Assembly (NCBI GenBank): GCA_021613335.1
Contig: JAJTWR010000362.1
Span: 1,213,501-1,277,500, forward strand
Source: Whitmania pigra
Taxonomy: Eukaryota; Annelida; Clitellata; Hirudinida; Haemopidae
Direction: 5' to 3'
Length of the DNA: 64,000 nucleotides
A program made the position numbers and the translations under genes. Of the stretch, positions 31,454-43,358 are shown piece by piece. The notes below the pieces were generated by a model. That model was not told the origin of the DNA, searched no databases, and saw only the letters and a program-made list of their open reading frames with translations. Positions within the stretch are counted from its first letter, which is position 1. Each line of letters starts with the position of its first letter.

Positions 31454-32027
31454 ACATTTCAAAGTTTGTGGTTTTTTTTAAGTCTACGGGTTTGGGGTTG
31501 GCGTTAACACCTTTTTCTGTATTTTAGCATTTATGTAAAAATAGCTTTAAACTTTAAAATTATTTTTTAAAAATAAAGCGAAAAATAGATGACCACCTAA
31601 TAAATTATTGGTATGCGTTAGCTATCGGCTAAACGCAGTCCGAGGCCATTGAAAACAATTATTGTTTCTGTGAGCGGCTTTCTCCGCCTATTTGAGAGTT
31701 CACTTTTTAAAACGATATGAAAATACATTTTTGAGATAAAGGGTTCTAGCGGTGTTTGGACCGTGGCATTGCCTTCCATCGCCAACAGGCATTGTGACAT
31801 ATTTTGTATTTCTTACAAGCGAATCCTGACCGGCTGTTCCTCTTGTTATCGTTTCAAATCAAGTGTTTCTTGTCGTTACGTCGATAGATACCATTTGTTT
31901 AACCATCAAAAACTCAACCGATTGTATATCGACGGATTTTACATCGGAAAAGCTTTATATGTAGCTTTAAGTTTTTCTATTTTCCCAGTCTGTCATAGCC
32001 ACATTTAAGGATAATACTTTATAAAAG

Positions 32028-32084
32028 GTGAGTTTGAAATAAATTTTCAAGAAGTCTTATTTGAACTTTGTCGTTTCTTTAAAG
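32028..32084 (+). other. Probable 57-bp 5' UTR intron of FBXW7
   Basis: A strong donor (AAAAG|GTGAGT) at 32028 and an acceptor (TTTCTTTAAAG) ending at 32084, three bases before the ATG at 32088. Splicing here would place the start codon at the very beginning of exon 2 (ACAATGG). Inferred from splice motifs only. Confidence 0.55.
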
Positions 32085-32087
32085 ACA

Positions 32088-32432
32088 ATGGACAATCCCA
32101 AATTTGATTTGAATACTGCAAGTTTAGATGATTTGAAATCAATTAATGGTATTGGCCAAGTGAGAGCAGAGACTATCATTAATGCCAGAAAAGTAAGTAC
32201 CTAATTCCTATTTGTGGATTTTTTTTTAATGGACAGCACAGTGTCAGTGTTTTGATTCTTATGCGTTCCATAAATTTCTTTAGAAGTTGGGTGGATTCAA
32301 GTCTGTGGAAGACTTAGGCCATATACCAAGGCTTGGCAGGTCATTTGTGGAGAAATATCAATGTTATTTCAGCTGCAAGCACATGACAGCATCCGCAAAG
32401 CACAGGACCAATAGCTCCACTCCATCCACCAG
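32088..32432 (+). other. Exons encoding the helix-hairpin-helix domain fused to FBXW7
   Basis: Residues 4 to about 60 read [20 protein letters not shown], then [10 protein letters not shown], then [19 protein letters not shown]. The NTAS...L..I.GIG...A..I...R pattern with a second, looser hairpin is the (HhH)2 fold of the ComEA/PF12836 type, usually a non-sequence-specific DNA-binding unit. Exon 2 ends in phase 2 and joins exon 3 in frame. If the intron were retained, translation would stop after about 89 aa, giving a short HhH-only product. Confidence 0.75.
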
Positions 32433-35400
32433 GTCATCCCTATTGCAATATTGTTGTTGAATCATAATTTAGCATCATCAATTAATTTTTAATTGAATGG
32501 TTTATGTGGCTCTTAAGAATACCTAAACGTGTCTCAAAATACAAACTGCAGAATTCAAAGTGTCAGCCAAAATGTTCATGTTTTGATATGATGGACTAAT
32601 GTGACTCCCATACAAAATGCATTTTTTCAGGAATTGTTTAGATTTTGGTTTTGCATAGAAATTTATAAATTAGTTTCAAATCTTGCATGTTGTTACTTAT
32701 AGATTTCTCCGGAGTTCTGCAGTTTCAAGGTCCTCCCTGAAACGAAAACACCCCTCTGATGAAATCGCCACCCGATCATCCTCTCGCCACAAACAAGAGC
32801 CAGTCAAAGCCACCATTTCGAGACTTCAAAGTCGCACTCAATCTAACTCCAGAATATCCACCAATAGAAGGTCTCGAAACAGAGTTCACCTGACTAATCG
32901 GGAATCCGTCGGACAATCGAGCGATGAAACGGAAAAAACCCCGAACGACATAAAACTTGATTTGTTCCTAGTCTTTGGAGAGGGGAGCAGATCAAGCAAA
33001 AGGCATGTTGTTGGCCAATCTGGTGACACTTCTAACAGCTCATCATCCAATCTCATCTCTTCTTCACATAGTGCCCAATCAGAAGGGACCAAACAATCCT
33101 TGGAAGTAGACTCAACTGATGTCATTTCGACCAATCAGAATGAAGAGGTTTCCATATCTAATCTCCTACCTGGTTCCTCTATCAGATCAAAACTTCCAGT
33201 TTCCATGGAAAATGTGGAGAGACATTGGGTGGGTTATTTGGTGGATAAGTAATAGTTACTCTGTTTTGATAATGTTAATATGATTGTCGTAGCATATTTC
33301 AGTTTAAAAGTTTAGAATATATATGTATGTATGTTGCACAAAGTTTATTGGGAACAGTTATATGAACCTTAATGATATTTATCTCAAAATGGTTGTAGAC
33401 TTTTTAGAATTAAACATATTTATTTGCATTTTTAATTTAATTTATTTGTTTCAATCCACAAACTGAAAAGGCTACTAGGCAAGAATCATGAAATTTAATA
33501 AAAAAAAAAGAAAATATCAAGTACCTTTTAAACTTGACTTTGGAAATCATTTAACAATTGAATTTTTCCAGTAGTCATGAATGTATTATGCTGAATCTCA
33601 ATTTTTGTTAAATATTTAGAAGAAGCAGAAGCTTGAGAGCAGTTCAATGAGGGGAGATTTTGAGCTTGAGCATGATACAACAATAGATGGTGGAGTCATC
33701 AGTGGAAGGTAAGTCAAAACTCTTCCTTAATTCATGTATCATTCTTTTAATGTTTTCTTGATGAAACCAATCATTTTTGCATCATATTTTGAATGAGAAA
33801 TATAAGTGCCTGTGTTTTCAGTTTCTTCCTCTTCTTTTCATGAACGATCATTCAGTATCATTTGTTTCTTAAAATACATTATTATAGCTTTGCTTTGCTA
33901 GGATCTTGCTAGAAAGGTCACATTTCTTTATTATTATCTCTTGATTTTGATATTTTGTTGATTCCAAGAAGACTCTTTTTCTCCAACATTTTCCATGCGT
34001 CTTTTAGAATTTTTTCCGGTTTCTGTCAGAATTTGTCGTATAGTGGTAGAGGTACTTTCTCTGCCTCTCAACATTTAACCCAGCTTGGAATTTTTGATAA
34101 AATACATTTAGCTCATTAAATCCTTTATTTGTCCTTTCTCTGTGTTGCTAAGACATTTTCATAAATCTATCTATGGAAACACTAACCAGCATGAATTAAT
34201 GGAAAATACAAAAAAACTAAATCCTTGAGCATTTATAGGGTACAGTTTTTCAGATAACTAGAGAAATGCTTATAACCTTATAGCAGTTTGTGTAGCTCTT
34301 GATTAAAAATGCCTAATTGTTACGTTAGAGATTTTGTTTGAGGCTTAACTTTTTCGAGCACTTTCGCATTTATTGTTTTTGTAGTGACGAGGCCTGTGGA
34401 GAACCATCAGAGTCACTTTCAAGCCTAGTTGTTTGCAAAAAGCCAAGAATTCCCTCAAAGAAAAATCCACAACCCGAACTTCATGGTTGGCTGAGCACTT
34501 TTCAGGCTAGTGTCTTTGAACAAATGACATTTCTATATAGTTTATAATGTTAAATTTTCACAAAGGTTTTATAAAGTTAGGCCACTTGAATCATTATGTG
34601 AGCATTGATAATTATGGTTGGCATACCATAGTCATTGTCAGATTTAGTAACCTTACTGAAATGATGAAATGAACATTGCAAAAGAATTAACTATGGTCAA
34701 TAAATGTTCATCTTTTAATTCATATTATATTCCTTAATCCTATCCCTTATTCAGGGATGGGGACATGCTGAAAAGTTGCTGGCCCTTGATGAACTCATGA
34801 ACTTATGTGATCCAACTCAAGTGAGACATGTCATGCAAGTGATTGAGCCACAGTTCCAGAGGGATTTCATATCACTACTCCCTAAAGAGGTTCATTATTT
34901 TTCTAATTGTGGTTTGTCCAGTTCGAACTGTTTACAGTCATGTCATGTCATGTGCATTGTGTCCTAATTTGGATAAATTATTTTCAGCTTTAAAAATACT
35001 TTTGCCTACCTAGCTAAACACTTAACCATCAAAGCATTCAGTTAATGACCCTCTCCAAAACCTATTTACCCATAGATAGCTACACAATTATTAGATTAAC
35101 AATATTAGTGACCTAAAGGCCCTTCTGTTTGTGAAATAAAATAAATAAGTAAATAATGGCCGATTTAAATGCTGCGTGCATCAGAGATGCCCACGGTTAT
35201 CTTGAAGAAATGGGTCTTCAGCTGACACTTGAAAAACCAAGGGGTTGATTGTGATTGAGTAAGAGGAGACTATGTCAGATGTCAGGGGAGACTTAAAGGC
35301 AAACTGCTTTTGACAAGAGATAACGTAGAGACTCATTGGTATTGTGAATGTTGGAAGATGGATGGAAGTATTTGGCAGTGATGTGTGATGTTCCCCAATT

Positions 35401-38400
35401 TGAAGATGAAGTGATGGTTAAGTACAGTGTAGTTGCTTCAAGCAGTTAGAGCTAGTGAGAGATTGAGGGTGACAGATCAAACATTTTTGGAAGGAGTGGA
35501 GAGAATAGATTAAAAATGTAGATATGCTGAACAGAAGAGTTGATGTGGCCCAGGCTAGAAATAACTATTAGTTGGACTACATACAAGACATAAGTCGTGT
35601 TGATGATAATTGATATTAAATAGAACATTTAATAGGCAATTTAAGTATTTATAATCATTAAGTGTTAACTTACATGTTTAATTTACAGATGTACTTCTAT
35701 TTGAATAACATTTTACAAAATTTTAGTTTCAATTTTTGTTTAGCAAGAACAAATTCTACATGCAAAACCTTTGATCTTATTACACTTGATGGTATTTTAA
35801 TTAGTTATCTAGTTCTTAAATATCAGTCTATTTATTTTATTATCTCCTAACTCTTCGATTACAGTTAGCTCTCTATGTCCTGTCCTTCCTTGATCCAAAA
35901 GACCTGCTTCGAGCAGCCCAGACCTGCACCTATTGGCACTCACTGGCCGAAGACAACCTGCTTTGGAGGGAGAAGTGCCAAGAGGAGTGTGTTACCGAAG
36001 CCCTAGTTTATCCTTCGGGCAGGAGGGGGAAATCGGCCCACACTGGACGTGGGGATAAAAATGCTTGGAAGGCTCTCTACCTCAGGCAGAAACAGATTGA
36101 ATACAATTGGAGGACATCCATTAGAACTCCAAAGGTTTGCCCTGAGTTATTTTTTAAAGATGACAAAATTGGTAACTGATAGAATTAACAATAACGGTTT
36201 TTGTCCTTGCCCAATACCTTCATCAATTTATTGTTATTTAAGCTTATTTTGCAAATATGTAAAATGAATATTAGGTATTCTTTTAATCATTATATTATTT
36301 AAGCTCAACATTTGTAAGGTTATTTAGCTAGTTACCTAAAATTTTGTTAGTTTATTATCTTTGGCTTAATTAGAATTTAAAATTGGTTGATGTAAGGGCA
36401 AATTTTTGCCATGTTTATGCTAATATTAAAGAAGCAGAGTATAGTATTGGTGGAATAACCACAAACAATTTGCTTCACACTGAAGACATAACAAGCAAAA
36501 GGACTTCTTATTTCATTGTCAAAACTTTTAATTTGTAATAAATTTATGTCAGAAGCCTACACTTGTTGCTAAAATAAATACAATCAATGCTAGATTTTTG
36601 ATTCACTCCTTAGGTTCTGAAGGGGCATGATGATCATGTAATAACATGTCTGGAGTTTTCTGGAAACAAAATTGTTAGTGGTTCAGATGATAACACCCTC
36701 AAAGTATGGTCTTCTGTTACTGGCAGGGTATGGTATTTCATTATTATATATCAATGTTAAAAATGGTAATGATGCCAATGCTCAAATTTGAATTAGGTTG
36801 GATATTATACATAAAATTATTAAATTTTTATTTAAACATTTTAAGGTAAATGTATACTGTCGAACTTGTTTTGGAGTTTGTAGTAAAAGCCATTTCTAAA
36901 ATGATTTGGAGTTAACTTCTCTAAAATGTTCAGATCATAATCATTTGAATTTCAGTGTTTGAGAACTCTGACAGGCCACACAGGAGGTGTCTGGTCATCC
37001 CAGATGAGTGGATCAGTAATTATTAGTGGCTCAACAGACCGAACCCTCAAGGTCTGGAATGCAGACACAGGGCAGTGCAAACACACCCTCTACGGCCATA
37101 CGTCCACTGTCCGTTGCATGCATCTCCACAATAAAAGGTTGGATTGCGATTTTTATTATTTTAGATTAATTTCGAATGTCTACAGAACAATTAAATATTT
37201 TATCTTGATGTTAACTCCTATATTTATGAAGATACTATATGTGTTTACCAAAAAGAGCCTTCAGCTATTGTGATAATTCAAGCATGGTATTACTGGTAAT
37301 CAGTAAAATTCTTAATAAAGCAAAAATCATTTAACCAGTATTCTTTTTATTTATTTTTAATAGTTTTTTTGGTTACTTAGTCAGGTGTATGGTGAGAGGC
37401 TGATAGAGCATTAGATAGCCATAGATTAACTGAAAGTAGTTGTATATATTATAATTAATCAGAAGCACAAATATATGTACAATTTTAATTTACAAAGCTT
37501 ATAAGTACCAGCCCTACTGTAAATACAAACAAAGACATATCTTCATCTTCTTCATATAATTCAAATGCCAATTTGAATTAATCTCCTATTTATTAAAACA
37601 GAGTTGTCAGTGGATCGAGAGATGCGACGCTCAGGGTCTGGGACATTGATTCGGGCCAGTGCCTGCACATCCTCATAGGACACGTAGCTGCCGTAAGATG
37701 CGTACAATACGATGGCCATAGGGTCATCAGTGGTGGCTACGACTACATGGTCAAGATTTGGGATCCTGAAACAGAAACATGTCTTCAAACACTTGCTGGG
37801 CACACCAACAGAGTTTACTCTTTACAGGTTGGGATCAAAACTCTCAGTTATTTCAAAAAAGATGCAACCTGACTGGGAACACATTTAAACAGATTTCAAT
37901 CATACTTCAAATTCTTTGTAATCAATTTGCAATTATTTAAAATTGACTTGAATCATTTTTGCATGAACTTATGAATTATGAACTTTGCAAATGATCTCCA
38001 ATCTCATTTTCTAGTTTGATGGGACCCACATAGTGAGTGGTTCCTTAGACACCTCCATTAGAGTGTGGAATGCTGAGACAGGTGTATGTGTTCATACCCT
38101 CATTGGCCATCAGTCTCTCACCAGTGGCATGGAGCTAAAGGATAACATCCTTGTCTCAGGAAATGCTGACTCGACTGTCAAAGTTTGGAACATTATGACA
38201 GGACAGTGTTTGCAGACACTGCAAGGTTAGTAGCTCATCCTTTGACCATGTAAATAAGGCTCATAACTACTTAATCTGCATTTGTTAGGAAAATAAAAGG
38301 ATAACTTTCCTCTTTTATAACACTATGTCATTGCATACTGAGATGCAAGCCTAGTTATTAGTTTATTTTTAACCATTATGAAAAATTACCATGCTTTAAT

Positions 38401-38749
38401 GTGAATTTAAGTATTGCAACATTAATTATCAGGACCTAACAAGCACCAAAGTGCCGTCACCTGCCTGCAGTTCAACGGCACGCTCATCATCACCAGTTCG
38501 GACGACGGAACAGTTAAGCTATGGGACTTGAAGACTGGGGAATTCTTAAGAAATCTGGTGGCACTGGAGAGCGGAGGAAGCGGAGGCGTCGTATGGAGGA
38601 TTCGGTGCAACAACACCAAGCTCGTCTGCGCCGTCGGTAGTCGGAACGGTACCGAAGAAACGAAGCTCCTTGTCATTGACTTCGACGTCCAGGACTTTCT
38701 GGATTCAAACCAGCAATCTTCCACTGCGGTTGCTATCGTCAGGGAGTGA
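32088..38749 (+). CDS. FBXW7: FBXW7 (SCF substrate receptor) with N-terminal helix-hairpin-helix domain, 12 coding exons, 814 aa
   Basis: F-box/WD40 receptor of the SCF ubiquitin ligase that binds phosphodegrons of cyclin E, Myc, Notch and others. Exons: 32088-32192, 32284-32432, 32703-33228, 33620-33708, 34385-34505, 34755-34889, 35865-36134, 36614-36727, 36956-37137, 37602-37827, 38015-38225, 38433-38749; 2445 nt in frame. From exon 5 on it is near-identical to human: dimerisation helix ([12 protein letters not shown]), F-box (about 370-410), linker, eight WD40 blades (466 to about 800) and [12 protein letters not shown]. Degron-binding arginines are kept: R556, R570 and R596 correspond to human R465, R479 and R505. 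Exons 1-2 encode a ComEA-like HhH ([18 protein letters not shown]...) and exon 3 a 175-residue Ser/Arg-rich region. Exon 5 to 6 needs a GC donor (CAG|GCTAGT) or a GT donor six bases later. Confidence 0.94.
35157..35600. repeat. Possible mobile-element relic in FBXW7 intron
   Basis: Within the 975-bp intron between FBXW7 exons 6 and 7, this stretch is purine-rich and clearly less AT-rich than other introns, with no intact reading frame. Its composition looks imported (for example AAATGGGTCTTCAGCTGACA). I see no terminal repeats or target duplication, so its class is unknown. Confidence 0.35.
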
Positions 38750-39522
38750 CCATCTTCGCCATTACCATTTTAAAAACATTGATTCTATTTTTCTTTCTCT
38801 TCCTCTTATTTTGTTTTCTGTTCATATTTGTATAATATCCCACAAAAATTACTGCTTGTTTGTAAATGAAAGTCAGCCCTCATTCTGAGGCAAAAGAACA
38901 TGAGGATTTGTTTCCTTGATTGGGCATAACTATACAAAGATTTTTGTTTTTCATTTTATTTAAAGTTTTCATTATTGTTTAATTAACTTCTGAATTCTCA
39001 TCCCTCTTAGATTTTAGTTTCTGCTAAATTGTAACAGATTTTTCCCTTGTAAAGAGACTCCTTGGCCTCATAATTTGTTAAGCTACTGACATGTCATCGG
39101 AACATTTGTGAACAATGTAATTTGGCTAACATCTCAACTTTTGTTTTGAGAAACTCAACAGCTCATGCCTTTACAGAGCACAGTGGTCCCATATCAACAA
39201 CCACTCCACATTTTAAGGGTAACAATCAACAAGGAAAAAATAAGCTAAAAAAAAAAATAATAATAATGATTATTTGTGAGGTTATGCCATGTGCAGAGGA
39301 TTCTGGAGGGATGCTTTGATGTCACGTGGAGGATCGTGGGCAACCTTGTGCAACTTTCATCAAAAATTTTTATTTGCAACTAGGCCAAATGCAGCTAAAT
39401 CATATTAAAAAGATAAGACAACTGTATGTGGATCAAATTGTAGTCCCTGGTTGAGTTCATCTGAGTCCCAGGGATGTGGTGAACAAAATTATGAAAAACT
39501 GCAGACTCCTCTGTTGCACCGC

Positions 39523-39528
39523 TTTATT
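39523..39528 (-). terminator. Poly(A) signal of PRKAR1
   Basis: AATAAA on the minus strand (TTTATT on plus), 46 nt after the stop codon. With the C14 run just before it, the 3' UTR would be unusually short. Confidence 0.55.
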
Positions 39529-39534
39529 ACGAAT

Positions 39535-39548
39535 GGGGGGGGGGGGGG
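39535..39548. repeat. G14 homopolymer
   Basis: Fourteen consecutive G on plus (C14 in the PRKAR1 transcript, 26 nt past the stop codon). This is the longest G run seen in an AT-rich window. Confidence 0.9.
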
Positions 39549-39573
39549 CTTGCGAAACTACTCAAAGCCACTC

Positions 39574-42500
39574 TCAAACGGAAAGAGACACGAAGCTGTT
39601 GTAGCGAGATATGTTCCTCTTGATGATGTCAGAGCACGGCCCCAAGACTCTTTCAAATCTGAAAAATTTGAAATGGAATATAAATCTGCATGCAAGAGCA
39701 TGGTGTGTTGAAGATCAGATGAACAAGAAATTTTAAGCAGTTACCTGTCTCTGTCCATCTTGACACACTTTAGAGGACCACTAGCAACAACTGTGGCAGC
39801 CCTGGGCCTGTCCAGCAAGAGTGCAATTTCACCTGTTTAGACCAATAATGTACAATTGTTCCATTAAACTGAATGATGTTATTGGTCATTCATTAGGTTT
39901 ATAATGCATTAGATAGTAAGCGATTGAAGGGTACAAACCAAAGTAATCCGAGGGACCGAGACGACTGACGACAGCCGGCTCGGAATTGTCGGAGCTTTTC
40001 TGATACACGGTGGCGTTACCCTGCAGTGATAGTATTTATAATATTTCAGAAACAAAAAAAAATTAAATAGTTTGATGAGCGAGCTCTCAGATAAAGTAAG
40101 CACTACTTCAGAATATATGTATGTCTTTGTCAAACATTGTCAACTATTTGACTATCCATAGCAATTGAGAGAAGGCAAGATTCTCCAACTAAAAAAACTG
40201 ACCTCCAGAATTATGAAAAACTCCTCCCCTGGATCTCCCTGTCGAACGATTTCTTGACCGTCGTCAAACTCACAAGGCTCCAAAGCATCTGCCACAGAGT
40301 TTCTCTCCCATAAGTCTAGGCTCTCTTCATAAATTAAAAAAAAAACATTAAACAAACATTTCGTGATCTGCTTTGGCCATAAGGATAATGTTGTAATGTT
40401 AATGAGAGTAGAGATCACTGATTACTCAAATGATGAATCAAACCAAGAATGGACACTTTTGATAGGAATTCCTCGTACATTTTCCTCTTGCGGATTGTGC
40501 TTCCCTGGAATCATAAAAATAATTTCGTGATTATTCATTACTTAATATCAAGAATGAAATGTAAACCCAAAAGAAAATTAAATTATTCCTTCACATAATT
40601 AGTCAAGACTATCATCATACCATGAGTATCCTCCTATAAGAATCTCGATCAATGCCCCACAACTTGGCATCTGTCTTTGCCTAGTAAAAAAAAAAACAAA
40701 GGATGTCTTATATTTTCACATTGTGCCGTACCATTGAAAGTTAAACCTGATTATGTAACGAAAATCCCCAATCAGCTTAAAATTCATTCATGCATACGGC
40801 ATTCAGGTTGGCTTGCATTACTGTAGCACTTATTACAACATTCGTAATGTGTCGCATTTAAAAATGGTTACAAGCACCTCTTGACTTTGCATAAATGAAA
40901 TACATTTTACAAACATAATCCATCACAAAGCTCCTAAAATCATGTGGTAATTTTTCCATAACCAGTCATTTATTTATGTGCATTAAGATGAGCAGCTGAT
41001 ATATAACAATAAACTACTTTAACAGTAGCTGCTCTGGGGGTTCCATATATGAGGGCTAATTCCCCAAAACTGCCTCCTTCACCAATGGTATTCACAAGCT
41101 TGCCATCCACAATTACCTAGAAGTGAATTAAATATTGCTTTAGTGTTTATGAAGAAAGCCATGAATTCCTAGCAGGGTGTTGGGTCAACCTTTTTTGTAG
41201 AACCAGTTAAGTAATGTAAACCAGGTAAGTTATGAGCAGAAACGCGATAACATGTTCATTTGCCATGATTAACAGAGCTTACTATTTACCTCTACCTCTC
41301 CATGGTCTATGACATAAAAGTTATCTCCTTCATCACCTATAAGGAATAATCATAACACAATATAATTAAATATAATAATTAATTAAATCAGAAATTAATA
41401 CTATATGGCACACATAATAACATGGCCTTTCAATACAATTTTTTAGTATTAAATTATTAATTGCAATATTATCATTAAACAAGCATTACAAATGTTTTCA
41501 AATGTCTTGCCCTGATTGTGCAATAAAAGCAATTAAAACATGTATAATTTCTCAGAGAATCACAGAGTTGTCTCAGCAATACTTATTAGAATTGGGAGAA
41601 ACTGATTTTAATTAGTTAAGACCGTAGAGTACCTCTCCAAATTGATTTTAACATGCATATTTACCTTTTAGAATGATCACTTCCCCGGCATGTCTGTGAA
41701 CTGGAAACATGGCATCAAAAATGTCACTAGGAGAAAAACACAAAACTAAGGTAAAAATCTGAAAATCATCGCCAGAAAGTCAACATGGCAACCCCACTAC
41801 ACTTTTGTTCATAATTTAGTTAATAATAAAAAGTAATTATAGTAAAAGATTGCTTTAACATCGAAAACAACAAATACATTCCAGCTTTTTTCAATAAAGA
41901 TTTAAAGGATGTGTCAATGATATAATTACATGCCAAACAATATTATTAAGTAAATTTTAAATGAAAGAATTGACTAGTTTAACATTAAAAAGTTCTTCAC
42001 CTTCTTTCGTTTTCATCTAGATGGAGGAACAGTACATTCTTAGAAATAGCTCTAGAAAGAGCTGCCATTGTTTTGTAATCCTTGGGAACCACCTGAAACT
42101 CAAGTCACCACAAGATGCATTCAAACCAGACGAAAGATCATTTTTCAGCTATAGATGTTTCTCATAAGCCTCCCCTGCTGTCTTCGATGAACTACTACCC
42201 CTCCCCATAAGAGTTTGGATTACCAAGCTTCAAAAGGCATCTGAAGACCCATCTCTTTAAGATATTATCCTTGAAGCCAGGGTAATGGGATGCAATCATA
42301 TAACACCACACGAATTTATTAGTAATTTTAATATTATTATTAAACGAAGCTCATAAAAATTAGTATACAATTTATGTGAAGTTTGGTTATTTTTTTAAGT
42401 CATTGGGTTAAGATATATAATAGAGCTGTTGAAAAATGTCAGGTCCCTAGGCATGGTGACCACAAGCCCCTAAACCATATTTATATTTTTATGAAAAATG

Positions 42501-43358
42501 TGTTTTTTTAATATCAAAATCAAACTAACGTCTCACAATTGATTGGTATTTATAGTGACATTATTTTAAGAAATTATTTTTGCTAAATTTAATGCAAAAG
42601 TGAGGTTATGATAACAAAAACGTAATTATACTTTCTATGCATTACCAGCAATGTTTTTCACTTATCATTGCAAATGTAACAGTAATGTATAGGCATAAAT
42701 TATGAACTTTGCATTTGATAGATTGTCTCTCAGCAGCCCCAATTAGAACCAATATATTATTGTCTCAATGATCAACATGCACACCTATTTTAAAATTAAA
42801 ATGTTTGTTAAGCTTATTGGTTTATTAATAAGAAATGATTATTCACCCTCTTCACGTAATACAAAGCATCTTGATCTGCTATCACTTCCGAGCTGACTCC
42901 CCCTCTTCTTTTGTTAGGGCCCAAGTGATATTGTGCCAACTCCTCCTCCCTATCTTCAACTGAAGCCTGGGAAGTTGACAACGAGACCTGCTCCTAAGTG
43001 AATAAATCATCTAATATTTAGTGCAGATGAAAAATACCCAGTGATTGATTCTGTTTAGGCTAAAAATTATACAATATATTAGAAACAAAAAATGCAGCCT
43101 CTAGTATATACAAATTGTAACAATGATATTTCCACAAATTGAGCTTTGAACACACAATCGATTTATGTTTCAAGTAATTAAAACAACCTTGCTTAACTTC
43201 TCGAAATATTCGCTTATGAATGCAAAAGGATTCGTGGGCTTTTCAATGCAAAGCTGAACAACGCAATCTTTCAGATGCAGATGGATGTTGTGCTGCTTTA
43301 CGTAGATTTCGATATCCTCCAAATTAAGATTCACTTCCGAGTTGCCAGACTTATCCAT
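39574..43358 (-). CDS. PRKAR1: cAMP-dependent protein kinase type I regulatory subunit, 12 exons, 371 aa
   Basis: Holds PKA catalytic subunits inactive until cAMP binds its two CNB domains. Exons: 43188-43358, 42847-42993, 42001-42092, 41665-41726, 41290-41336, 41018-41116, 40621-40680, 40444-40504, 40203-40324, 39939-40020, 39745-39832, 39574-39658; 1116 nt in frame, 371 aa against 381 in human. N-terminal dimerisation/docking domain (about 12-57) is followed by the pseudosubstrate inhibitor RRGGVS at 86-91, which is type I because Gly rather than Ser is at the phospho-acceptor position. CNB-A cassette [16 protein letters not shown] has E192 and R201; CNB-B cassette [18 protein letters not shown] has E316 and R325. 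The C-terminus ends [11 protein letters not shown] as in vertebrates. One ancestral RI gene probably corresponds to both vertebrate 1A and 1B. Confidence 0.97.
42160..42270 (+). mobile_element. Fragment of a LINE-type reverse transcriptase 3' end (decayed)
   Basis: Lies in the 754-bp intron between PRKAR1 exons 2 and 3, antisense to it. The frame at 42226-42261 reads [12 protein letters not shown], a signature commonly seen at the very C-terminus of LINE ORF2 proteins (pattern W-N-x-LP...SF-K-x-L-K-T-H-LF). The preceding sequence in the same frame contains a stop, so this is a dead remnant. Confidence 0.5.

Larger units (their letters stand above)
31091..32087. other. SETD3 3' UTR and FBXW7 upstream region
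   Basis: About 1 kb between two plus-strand genes. It includes the SETD3 3' UTR with AATAAA at 31448-31453. A short GC-rich patch at about 31328-31363 stands out from the AT-rich surroundings. Near the FBXW7 start there is a probable tiny 5' UTR intron (32028-32084). Confidence 0.6.
38750..39573. other. Tail-to-tail spacer FBXW7 / PRKAR1
   Basis: 3' UTRs of two converging genes. ATTAAA at 39404-39409 (+) may serve FBXW7. AATAAA on the minus strand at 39523-39528 lies about 46 nt past the PRKAR1 stop. A 14-base G run (39535-39548) lies between that stop and its poly(A) signal. Confidence 0.55.
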
